Assembly: GCA_964498585.1 (NCBI GenBank)
Contig: CAZCHH010000035.1
Span: forward strand, 1-36,760
Source: JAAYJM01 sp964498585
Lineage (GTDB): Bacteria > Bacteroidota > Ignavibacteria > Kapaibacteriales > UBA2268
Direction of reading: 5' to 3'
DNA: 36,760 nucleotides
The notes under the pieces: model-generated
Database searches by the model: none
Seen by the model: the letters and a program-made list of their open reading frames with translations, nothing else
What the model was told of the DNA's origin: nothing
Part shown: one piece after another, positions 15,848-23,342 of the stretch
Numbering within the stretch: the stretch's first letter is position 1
Layout: each line of letters opens with the position of its first letter
Program-made: the position numbers and the translations under genes

Positions 15848-17530
15848 ATGCAAAATAAAGTTCCTTTAGTAAGAATTGAGCTTCTTATCTTGATTTTAGC
15901 TATCCTTTTTTTTATTCCGTATCTTGGGGCTGTTCACTTATTTGATTGGGATGAAATAAATTTCGCTGAAGCATCAAGAGAAATGATTGAAACAGGAGAT
16001 TATCTGACAGTTCGGATAGATTACCAACCATTCCACGAAAAGCCACCTTTCTTTTTCTGGTTCCAGGTAATTTCAATGAAAATATTTGGAGTTAATGAGT
16101 TCGCAGCTCGTTTACCTAATGCAATTATTGGAATTATAACTTTAATGGTTATTTTTTCGATTGGGAATAAATTGTTTGATTACAAATTCGGTTTACTCTG
16201 GGTCCTTGCTTATCTCGGCTCTTTTCTTCCTCACTTTTATTTTAAAACTGGAATAATTGACCCAACTTTCAATTTATTTATTTTTACTGGAATTTACTTT
16301 TTGTACCAGTATTCTTATAAAACTTCTATTGAAAAAAATGAGCTTTCCAAATGCTTTAAGTATCTTTTATTTGCTTCTGTCTTTATAACATTAGCAATTT
16401 TAACCAAAGGTCCAGTTGGCTATTTGCTCGTTGCTATAATTTGGATTTGTTATGAACTATTTAATAGAAACATAAGTAAATTCCCTTATATTCCATTTTT
16501 ACAATTTACTCTAATGACAGCAATTATTCCTATAATTTGGTATATTGTTGTATTTCTTTCAAACGAGCAAAGCGTTCTTGAAGATTTTATCTTATATCAC
16601 ATAAGATTATTAACAAAAGAAGATGCCGGACACGGGGGACCAATATATTATCACGTAGTTGTTTTGCTTTTTGGTTGTTTTCCGGCTTCAATTGTTATGC
16701 TACGTGGTTTTAGAAGCTATATTCAAAACAGTTTAGCACAAAAAAGCATAAGATTAATAATGATTGTTATGTTGGCTGTTGTAGTAATCATTTTTTCAAT
16801 TGTAAATACAAAGATTATTCATTATTCTTCTTTAGCTTACTTTCCAATTACTTTTCTTGCTACTCTTGCAATTTATAACATTTCATTTCTGGAACTTAGT
16901 TGGAAAAAATCAACTACTTGGTTGATTTCGATTTTTGGATTCTTTTGGGCATTAGTTATAATTTTAATACCTATTATATTAATCAATACTGAAGCAATTC
17001 TTCCTTATGTTGCTGATGAATTAACCAAAGAGATTTTGAAAAATAAAATGAATTGGGCTGGCACGGAATGGATTCTTGGTGCATTTTATTTTGCAGGGAT
17101 TTTTCTTGCCATATATTTGATTTTTAAAAATAAGTTTCTTGAAGGAATAATTACAGTTTATACTGCTACAGCAATTATAATTTTTTTCATTCTTCCTTTA
17201 TTGGTTCCAAATATTGAAAAGCAGGTTCAGGGAGCGCCAATTGAATTTTACAAGGAACAGATTAACAAAGACAGCTACATTTACACTCTCGGTTTTAAAA
17301 GCTATGCTCATTATTTTTACTCACAGAAGCCATATTATCTCTCTGCTAAAAATAAAAGAATTCCTTTAGAAATTTACGAAAATTGGCTTTTAACAGGAAA
17401 TATAGATAAAGCTGCTTATTTTGTTTGCAAAATTAATAATTACAAAGAATATATGGATAAATACGATTTAACTTTTTTATATACTAAAGGTGGATTTGTG
17501 TTTTTAAAAAGAGAACCCAAAGGAAATTAG
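15848..17530 (+). CDS. Membrane glycosyltransferase, GT39/ArnT-like
   Basis: A 560-residue integral inner-membrane protein of the GT-C fold (PMT/ArnT family) that moves a sugar from a polyprenyl-phosphate donor to a periplasmic acceptor such as lipid A or protein. The catalytic loop is clear: HLFDWDEINFAEASREMIET near residue 40, followed by YQPFHEKPPFFFW. About ten to twelve hydrophobic helices follow and a small C-terminal soluble domain ends the protein. I prefer ATG at 15848 over a TTG at 15833, because ggaa lies nine bases upstream of the ATG as a Shine-Dalgarno. The gene is convergent with hppA, and the acceptor cannot be told from sequence. Confidence 0.9.
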   Translation: MQNKVPLVRIELLILILAILFFIPYLGAVHLFDWDEINFAEASREMIETGDYLTVRIDYQPFHEKPPFFFWFQVISMKIFGVNEFAARLPNAIIGIITLMVIFSIGNKLFDYKFGLLWVLAYLGSFLPHFYFKTGIIDPTFNLFIFTGIYFLYQYSYKTSIEKNELSKCFKYLLFASVFITLAILTKGPVGYLLVAIIWICYELFNRNISKFPYIPFLQFTLMTAIIPIIWYIVVFLSNEQSVLEDFILYHIRLLTKEDAGHGGPIYYHVVVLLFGCFPASIVMLRGFRSYIQNSLAQKSIRLIMIVMLAVVVIIFSIVNTKIIHYSSLAYFPITFLATLAIYNISFLELSWKKSTTWLISIFGFFWALVIILIPIILINTEAILPYVADELTKEILKNKMNWAGTEWILGAFYFAGIFLAIYLIFKNKFLEGIITVYTATAIIIFFILPLLVPNIEKQVQGAPIEFYKEQINKDSYIYTLGFKSYAHYFYSQKPYYLSAKNKRIPLEIYENWLLTGNIDKAAYFVCKINNYKEYMDKYDLTFLYTKGGFVFLKREPKGN

Positions 17531-17578
17531 AAAGATTTAGCTAATGAAGTTGAATAGACTTTTTTTGTCCAAATAATT

Positions 17579-17604
17579 CAACCGATGACTCGGAGCCATC
17601 AGAT
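17579..17604. repeat. Short near-palindrome resembling the GTCATC repeat
   Basis: gatgactcggagccatc followed by agatg lies between the convergent glycosyltransferase and hppA genes. It is a 17-base near-palindrome (two off-centre mismatches) and ends in catcagatg, the half-site of the palindrome tripled at 2962-3012. It may be a decayed relative. Confidence 0.4.
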
Positions 17605-17648
17605 GAATAGATTCAGCAAACAAATTAGAATGGAGCATTGAGCGTTTA

Positions 17649-17681
17649 TACTCCTTCCCAAATTGAACTTGGGAAGGAGTA
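17649..17681. repeat. 33-base hairpin element, copy 1 (convergent gap)
   Basis: A perfect 13-bp stem, tactccttcccaa (17649-17661) with ttgggaaggagta (17669-17681), and a 7-base loop. There is no T-run on either strand, so it is not a classical terminator although it lies between convergent genes. The same 33-base unit recurs at 33847-33879 with 29 of 33 bases identical, also between convergent genes. Confidence 0.85.
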
Positions 17682-17704
17682 GAATCAATTAATATACAAT
17701 ATTT

Positions 17705-19912
17705 TTACACAAGCAAAGTTGCAAGAATCAAAGAAACTACAGACATTAACTTAATTAAAATGTTAATTGAAGGACCGGAGGTATCTTTGAATGGATCTCC
17801 AACGGTATCGCCAACAACAGCGGCTTTGTGTGGTTCCGACTTTTTATAATACATTTTACCATCAATTTCAACGCCTTCTTCGAACATTTTCTTTGCATTA
17901 TCCCATGCGCCGCCAGCATTTGCTTGAAAAATAGCCATAAGCACACCGCAAACAGTAACGCCTGCAAGCATTCCGCCTAATGCTTCTTTACCAAAAAATG
18001 GAGTAAAACCAATAATAATAGGAGCAGCAACGGCAAGCAAGCCGGGAAGAACCATCTGTCTAATGGCAGCTTTGGTAGAAATAGCAACGCATTTTTCATA
18101 TTCTGCAGTGCCTTCTGCTGCGTGGAATATTTCTAATTTATCTTTAGGCCATTCCTTTTGGTCTTTTTCACCCCAATCTTTCATTACAGCAAGAGCAGCT
18201 TTAAGTGCCGGAATATCATTAAACTGGCGTCTTACCTCTTTAATCATCGACATTGCGGCCCGACCGACTGCACCCATTGCTAAAGCCGAAAAGATAAACG
18301 GCAATAAGCCACCGATGAAAAGACCAGCCATTACATTTGCTTTAGATATATCAATTGTTGGAATTTTTGCTGTAGTCATATATGCACCGAAAAGAGCAAG
18401 TGCAGTTAAAGCAGCAGAGCCAATTGCAATACCCTTACCAATAGCTGCCGTAGAATTTCCAACTGCATCAAGTTTATCAGTTCTTCTACGAACTTCCGGA
18501 GGCAATTCAGACATTTCTGCAATACCACCGGCATTATCTGCAATAGGTCCATAAGCGTCAACTGCAAGCTGAATACCAGTAGTTGCAAGCATTCCAACTG
18601 CCGCTATTGCTATGCCGTAAAGTCCAGCAAAAGAGAATGAACCAATAATAGCAAAAGCAATTAAAATAACCGGTATTGTTGTTGACATCATACCAGTGCT
18701 TAAACCGGCTATAATGTTTGTTGCAGCACCAGTCAATGATTGCTGGGCTATTCTGCGGACTGGTGGTTTTCCAAATCCAGTGTAATATTCTGTAATTAAA
18801 CCAATAAGCACACCTGCTGCCAAACCGATAATTGTAGAAAGGAAAATGCCTGTTGAAGTAATCGTATAGCTGTTTCCATAAAGAACATCTTCATAGAGCC
18901 AGCTTTCAGGCAAAGTCCATTTTATTATTATGTATGAAGCAATTAACATTAAAATTGCAGCGGCAAAAGTGCCGGTGTTTAATCCTTTTTGAGGATTTCC
19001 ACCTTCTTTTACACTGACAAAAAAAGTTCCGATAATAGAGACTATAATACCTGCTGCAGCAAGAAATAAAGGAAGAATAACGGCAGAAAGCCCTCCGAAT
19101 GGAGTTGATTGAAATTCCGGTATAACAAAAAATGCAGCTCCAAGAACCATTGAACTGACAATCGCGCCTACAAAGGATTCGAATAAATCTGCACCCATCC
19201 CTGCAACATCACCTACATTATCGCCAACGTTATCTGCTATAGTAGCTGGATTGAGTGGATGGTCTTCAGGAATACCAGCTTCTACTTTTCCGACTAGGTC
19301 TGCTCCAACATCAGCTGCTTTAGTATAAATGCCACCGCCAACTCTGGCAAAAAGAGCAATAGAAGAAGCACCGAACGAAAAGCCGGTTACAATAGTGATT
19401 ACTTTTGCTATTGCGTGTTGGTCGCCGCCGTCAAAAACTCCGAACATATTTCCATAGATAATAAAAAGTAAGCTCAGCCCCAAAACTCCCAAACCAACAA
19501 CTCCCATTCCCATTACAGAACCACCATTAAATGCAATTTTTAGTGCACGGTTTAAACTCGTAATAGCAGCATTTGTAGTGCGGACATTTGCTTTAGTCGC
19601 TACTCTCATTCCAATAAAGCCAGAAAGTCCGGAACAAATAGCTCCTATTACAAACGACAAGCCAACCAAAGGAGAAGAATCTTCCACCGACTCACCCTGA
19701 ACTGCAAGTAAAACTGCTACAATTATTACGAATATTGCAATCACCCGATATTCTGCCTTTAAAAATGCCATTGCACCTTTAGCAATAAAACCAGCTATTT
19801 TCTGCATCTTTTCGTTGCCTGCATCTTGCTTTGTTACCCAAGATGAACGAATATACGTATAAAACAATGCTATTAGCCCAATTACCGGTATTATATAAAG
19901 CAATCCAATCAT
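17705..19912 (-). CDS. hppA: Membrane-bound ion-translocating pyrophosphatase (K+-dependent type)
   Basis: A 735-residue integral membrane pyrophosphatase that couples pyrophosphate hydrolysis to pumping H+ or Na+ out of the cytoplasm. The substrate loop is canonical: GGGIYTKAADVGADLVGKVE, then EDHPLNPATIADNVGDNVGD, and later GPIADNAGGIAEM and KAAVVGDTVGDPFKDTSGPS. The segment GNSTAAIGKG has Ala and Gly at the two positions that are Lys and Thr in K+-independent enzymes, so this belongs to the K+-dependent subfamily. Whether it pumps H+ or Na+ cannot be settled by eye. It has about sixteen membrane helices and normal length. The gene is monocistronic. Confidence 0.97.
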   Translation of the reverse strand: MIGLLYIIPVIGLIALFYTYIRSSWVTKQDAGNEKMQKIAGFIAKGAMAFLKAEYRVIAIFVIIVAVLLAVQGESVEDSSPLVGLSFVIGAICSGLSGFIGMRVATKANVRTTNAAITSLNRALKIAFNGGSVMGMGVVGLGVLGLSLLFIIYGNMFGVFDGGDQHAIAKVITIVTGFSFGASSIALFARVGGGIYTKAADVGADLVGKVEAGIPEDHPLNPATIADNVGDNVGDVAGMGADLFESFVGAIVSSMVLGAAFFVIPEFQSTPFGGLSAVILPLFLAAAGIIVSIIGTFFVSVKEGGNPQKGLNTGTFAAAILMLIASYIIIKWTLPESWLYEDVLYGNSYTITSTGIFLSTIIGLAAGVLIGLITEYYTGFGKPPVRRIAQQSLTGAATNIIAGLSTGMMSTTIPVILIAFAIIGSFSFAGLYGIAIAAVGMLATTGIQLAVDAYGPIADNAGGIAEMSELPPEVRRRTDKLDAVGNSTAAIGKGIAIGSAALTALALFGAYMTTAKIPTIDISKANVMAGLFIGGLLPFIFSALAMGAVGRAAMSMIKEVRRQFNDIPALKAALAVMKDWGEKDQKEWPKDKLEIFHAAEGTAEYEKCVAISTKAAIRQMVLPGLLAVAAPIIIGFTPFFGKEALGGMLAGVTVCGVLMAIFQANAGGAWDNAKKMFEEGVEIDGKMYYKKSEPHKAAVVGDTVGDPFKDTSGPSINILIKLMSVVSLILATLLV

Positions 19913-20050
19913 AATTATTCCTTTATTGTTTTTTAAAATTTATTTCTTTAATAATTTTCAATTTTTTACTTGTTTTTTTTTAAAACATTCAAATTTAAAG
20001 AAAATATTTTAATTTTGCTCTAAAATTTGTATTACTAATTTTGTTAAATT

Positions 20051-21643
20051 ATGCAATGTTTTCAGGGCGAAATAGAAGTAAATAACAATAAAATATTTTC
20101 TTTAAAAAATCAAGAAGGTTTTATAAATATTTTTACTAATGATAAAGAATATGTATTTCCAAATTGCTGGGCTTTCCCCGGTTTCACTGACCATCACGGA
20201 CATTTATTAGCTCTCGGCACCCGTCAAATGCAAATTAATCTTTTTGGATTAAAAAGTTTAGATGAATGCTTTTATACAATAAAAAATTATACTTGTCATT
20301 CTAATAATCTTTCTTGTCATACCAAAAATCATTTTTGTCATTCTGAACGAAGTGAAGAATCTCAAAGCTCATTTTTACAAAATGATTCAGATAACTGGAT
20401 TAGCGGTTGGGGCTGGAATCAGGAACTATGGAATAACAAAGAATTTCCTACAAAAAATGAACTTGATGAAATCTTTCCAAATACTCCAGTTTACCTTTCC
20501 AGAGTAGATGGACACGCTGCATGGGTTAATTCAGCAGCATTAAAAGTTGCAAACATCAAAAAAAATACACAAAATCCTAATGGTGGTGCAATTTTAAAAA
20601 ATCACAATGGAGAGCCGAATGGTATTTTAATCGACAATGCTATGCAGCTTGTAAAAAAGCATATTCCGAAACTTAGCTATAAAAAAAAGAAACAGGCAAT
20701 TTTATATGCAATAAATGAATTAGCGAAAAGCGGAATTACTCAAATACGGAATATGGACGTTTCTTTAGAACAATACCAGCTTTTAGAAGAATTGGAAACT
20801 GAAGGCAAATTGCTGATTAAAGTAAATTCATATTTGCTTGCTCAGGAAAATGAATATTTGAAATATAATCTAAATCCTAATAAATCTGTGAATAAAATGC
20901 ACCGCGTTGTAGGAATAAAACTGTATGCAGACGGTGCTCTTGGCTCACGCGGCGCTGCAATGCTAGAAGATTATTCAGATGAGCAGGGACAAAAAGGGAT
21001 TTTGTTTTTAAGCGATGAAGAGTTATATAGAAAAGCAACTGCTGGATTAGAAAAAGGTTTCGACATTGCAATCCATTCTATTGGCGATGCAGCCAGCCGT
21101 CAGGTTTTGCAGCTTTATAAAAGACTATTCGATGAAAAACGTGTTGCTCCAAACCAGGAGCTAAGCATTGAACATTCTCAAAACATTCAGCCAGAAGATA
21201 TGCACTATTTTTCTGAATATCCAATAACGGTATCAGTTCAGCCAATCCATTGCACATCTGACGCTCCAATGGCTTTTAAGCGGCTTGGAAATAGGTGCGA
21301 AAATGCTTACAGATGGAAAAGTATAATTGCTACTGGTGCAAAGTTCTGCTCTGGCTCGGATTTTCCAATAGAGGCGCACTCCGTTTTGCTCGGGCTTGAT
21401 GCTCTAACCAGAAGAATACCTTTCAACGAAAATGAAGCATTTTATCCCAAAGAAATTATTTCAATCAAAGAAGCAATAAAAAGCTATACATCAGAACAGG
21501 AGATTCATCCTTTTGAAAATGGTAAAAATGCAGATTTTGTAATACTAAACCAGAATATTACAGATATACTTTTGGAAAAAATAAAAGAAACCAAGATAAT
21601 AGCAACTTTTTGTAATGGGAATTTAGTATATGTAGATACTTAA
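20051..21643 (+). CDS. YtcJ-like metal-dependent amidohydrolase with a repeat insertion
   Basis: A 530-residue cytoplasmic amidohydrolase of the YtcJ / amidohydrolase-3 family. Metal-binding and family motifs: FPGFTDHHGHL (HxH, about 43-52), VDGHAAWVNS, LYADGALGSRGAA, IAIHSIGDAA, SIEHSQN and the catalytic aspartate in GSDFPIE. The substrate is unknown; relatives act on N-acyl or formamide compounds. Odd point: residues about 81-113 (CHSERSEES segment, 20291-20389) sit between the HxH region and the conserved WISGWGWNQELW block and look like an in-frame insert of a dispersed DNA repeat. The reading frame stays open, so the protein is probably still made. It stands alone. Confidence 0.92.
   Translation: MQCFQGEIEVNNNKIFSLKNQEGFINIFTNDKEYVFPNCWAFPGFTDHHGHLLALGTRQMQINLFGLKSLDECFYTIKNYTCHSNNLSCHTKNHFCHSERSEESQSSFLQNDSDNWISGWGWNQELWNNKEFPTKNELDEIFPNTPVYLSRVDGHAAWVNSAALKVANIKKNTQNPNGGAILKNHNGEPNGILIDNAMQLVKKHIPKLSYKKKKQAILYAINELAKSGITQIRNMDVSLEQYQLLEELETEGKLLIKVNSYLLAQENEYLKYNLNPNKSVNKMHRVVGIKLYADGALGSRGAAMLEDYSDEQGQKGILFLSDEELYRKATAGLEKGFDIAIHSIGDAASRQVLQLYKRLFDEKRVAPNQELSIEHSQNIQPEDMHYFSEYPITVSVQPIHCTSDAPMAFKRLGNRCENAYRWKSIIATGAKFCSGSDFPIEAHSVLLGLDALTRRIPFNENEAFYPKEIISIKEAIKSYTSEQEIHPFENGKNADFVILNQNITDILLEKIKETKIIATFCNGNLVYVDT
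20291..20389 (+). repeat. In-frame insertion of dispersed GTCATTC repeat within the amidohydrolase gene
   Basis: Three tgtcat boxes occur at 20294, 20315 and 20336 at exact 21-base steps, the last reading tgtcattctgaacgaag and then tgaagaatctc. The translated form C-H-S-E-R-S-E-E-S is a signature of this class of repeat when it falls in a reading frame. Its length is a multiple of three, about 99 bases, so the gene is not broken. It disrupts the expected short spacer between the HxH region and the WISGWGW block of the enzyme. Confidence 0.8.
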
Positions 21644-22015
21644 AATTCAAATTTATGTAGAGTTCTAAATATTCTCAATTAGAGATGAAGTATAGAATCT
21701 CACAACAAATTGTTATTACAAGATTTAAGATTATTTCTTTGACAAATTAAATCTTATTGCATAACTTTTAACTCGTAAAAAAATTGAATGATTGAAGAAA
21801 TTTATAGCATCATAGCCAACAATGAAAAGCAATAAATATTGAGTATGTTAGTAAAAATCAAAGTAAAAAATTTAATATTTACAATAAACAACAAATAAAA
21901 TAGTCTATTTATGAGTTTGTTTAAAGCAATAATTAGTGTAAAATTTTAAAAATCATTTTTTATTATGAAATAATCTATACTCTTTTAAAGATATAAATTC
22001 GAAGCATCAAGGAGT
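21644..22015. other. Gene-free gap upstream of the nuclease-family gene
   Basis: AT-rich sequence with no credible gene, tRNA or strong hairpin on either strand. It must hold the end of the amidohydrolase transcript and the promoter for the genes from 22056 onward, but I cannot assign either. Confidence 0.4.
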
Positions 22016-22048
22016 ATGATAAATTATATTATTGTTAAAAATTGCTGA
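22016..22048 (+). CDS. Possible 10-aa leader ORF before the nuclease-family gene
   Basis: An ATG at 22016 directly follows a strong Shine-Dalgarno (caaggagtATG) and opens a 10-codon frame (MINYIIVKNC) that stops at 22048, seven bases before the ATG of the DUF151 gene. The main gene itself has no Shine-Dalgarno. This layout fits translational coupling by a short leader ORF. Chance cannot be excluded for so short a frame. Confidence 0.3.
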   Translation: MINYIIVKNC

Positions 22049-22055
22049 AATATAG

Positions 22056-22649
22056 ATGGAAAAGAAAGAATTAGTAATAATGGGAATATCTCCCAGCCCT
22101 GCAGCGAACAACGCTTATGCGCTTATCTTAAAAGAATCAGATGGTAAAAGGCGCCTCCCGATAATAATTGGCGCTTTTGAGGCGCAAGCTATTGCTATTG
22201 AGCTTGAAGGAGTCATACCTCCTCGCCCAATGACTCATGATTTAATTAGATCACTACTCGAAGAATTTGATATTACTTTAACTGAAGTTTTTATTAATGA
22301 ACTTCGTGATGGCACTTTCTATGCTAAATTAATTTTTGAAGAAGTGAATCTTGAAATTGACGTGAGACCAAGCGATGCTATAGCTCTTGCTGTTCGTTGT
22401 AATGCTCCAATTTATGTAAGCGAAGATATTCTCGACGAAACCGGGCTTTATCCTCCCGGTGACGATAATGACGATGATTTGAAATTGATGAATAAACCTC
22501 ATCAGAAACAAAAACAAAAGAAAGATGCTAAACCAAAAACAAGATTAGAATATTTAGAAGAGCAATTAGATAAAGCTATTCAAAATGAAGATTACGAAAG
22601 AGCTGCTGAACTTAGAGACGAAATCAGTAAAATGACTGATGTAAAATAG
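22056..22649 (+). CDS. Bifunctional nuclease family protein (DUF151) with C-terminal UVR motif
   Basis: A 197-residue cytoplasmic protein. Residues about 5-135 form the BFN/DUF151 domain: LPIIIGAFEAQAIAIELEG, RPMTHDLIRSLLEEF, DGTFYAKLIFE and the hallmark DVRPSDAIALAVR. Members are described as having RNase and DNase activity in plants. Acidic and lysine-rich linkers (GDDNDDD, then KQKQKKDAK) lead to a UvrB/UvrC (UVR) motif at about 163-193 (LEYLEEQLDKAIQNEDYERA), a helical hairpin used for protein contacts in nucleotide excision repair and in McsA. The combination suggests a regulated nuclease or stress-linked factor. The gene precedes ribH by 184 bases. Confidence 0.92.
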   Translation: MEKKELVIMGISPSPAANNAYALILKESDGKRRLPIIIGAFEAQAIAIELEGVIPPRPMTHDLIRSLLEEFDITLTEVFINELRDGTFYAKLIFEEVNLEIDVRPSDAIALAVRCNAPIYVSEDILDETGLYPPGDDNDDDLKLMNKPHQKQKQKKDAKPKTRLEYLEEQLDKAIQNEDYERAAELRDEISKMTDVK

Positions 22650-22833
22650 TGTGATGAGCTTAAAGAGATTAGAAGTATTTATAAGAATAGGAACTCTAAT
22701 TAATCTTTTTAAGAATTATGATTTTCTTTATTTTATTAAAGAAAATGAAAGATTAAATTTGAATGTTATATTGCAAATTTAAAAATAAAAAAAGAAATGT
22801 CTTTTTCAACAAACAATTAAATAAAGGAATCAA

Positions 22834-23295
22834 ATGAAACAAATCGAAGGAATTTTTAATGCAAAAGGGAAAAAATTTGCATTGGTTGTTTCAAGATGGA
22901 ACCAATTTGTTGTTAATAAGATGCTTGATGGTGCAATAGATGCCTTGAAACGTCATGAAGTTAATGATGATGATATAACGATAGCTTATTGCCCCGGCGC
23001 CTTTGAAATTCCATTGGTTGTAAAACAATTTGCATTAAAAAAGGAATATGACGCTGTTATTGCTATTGGTGCTGTCATTCGTGGTTCAACTCCTCATTTT
23101 GAATATATTGCTGCTGAAGTTACCAAAGGTATTGCAAATGTTATGCTTGAAACAAATAAGCCCTGTATTCTTGGTGTCTTGACTACGGATACTATTGAGC
23201 AGGCAATTGAAAGAGCTGGTTCAAAATCTGGAAATAAAGGTTTCGATGCTGCCATTTCTGCGATAGAAATGGTTTCTCTTATGGAAATAATTTAA
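22834..23295 (+). CDS. ribH: 6,7-dimethyl-8-ribityllumazine synthase
   Basis: A 153-residue riboflavin-pathway enzyme that condenses 5-amino-6-ribitylamino-uracil with 3,4-dihydroxy-2-butanone 4-phosphate to give lumazine; it normally forms pentamers or 60-subunit shells. Motifs: VVSRWNQFVVNKMLDGA, CPGAFEIPLV, GAVIRGSTPHFEYIA (with the catalytic His) and GVLTTDTIEQAIERAG...NKG. The start follows ataaaggaatcaaATG, a good Shine-Dalgarno. No FMN riboswitch is seen upstream. The PorZ-like gene begins 47 bases downstream and may share its transcript. Confidence 0.97.
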   Translation: MKQIEGIFNAKGKKFALVVSRWNQFVVNKMLDGAIDALKRHEVNDDDITIAYCPGAFEIPLVVKQFALKKEYDAVIAIGAVIRGSTPHFEYIAAEVTKGIANVMLETNKPCILGVLTTDTIEQAIERAGSKSGNKGFDAAISAIEMVSLMEII

Positions 23296-23342
23296 TTAAT
23301 TGATAAACGATAATCAAATTTTTAAAATCAAAATTCAAATAA

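Noticed and set aside
17649..17681. Classical intrinsic terminator
   Set aside because: The stem is strong but neither strand has a following T-run, so it is listed as a repeat instead.
18063..18554. 163-aa open frame antisense to hppA
   Set aside because: It is a compositional shadow of the strongly conserved hppA coding sequence and has no recognisable domain or independent signals. Similar antisense frames at 712-1044, 15164-15481 and 30924-31172 were left out for the same reason.
22650..22833. FMN riboswitch before ribH
   Set aside because: None of the conserved RFN-element blocks is present in this gap.
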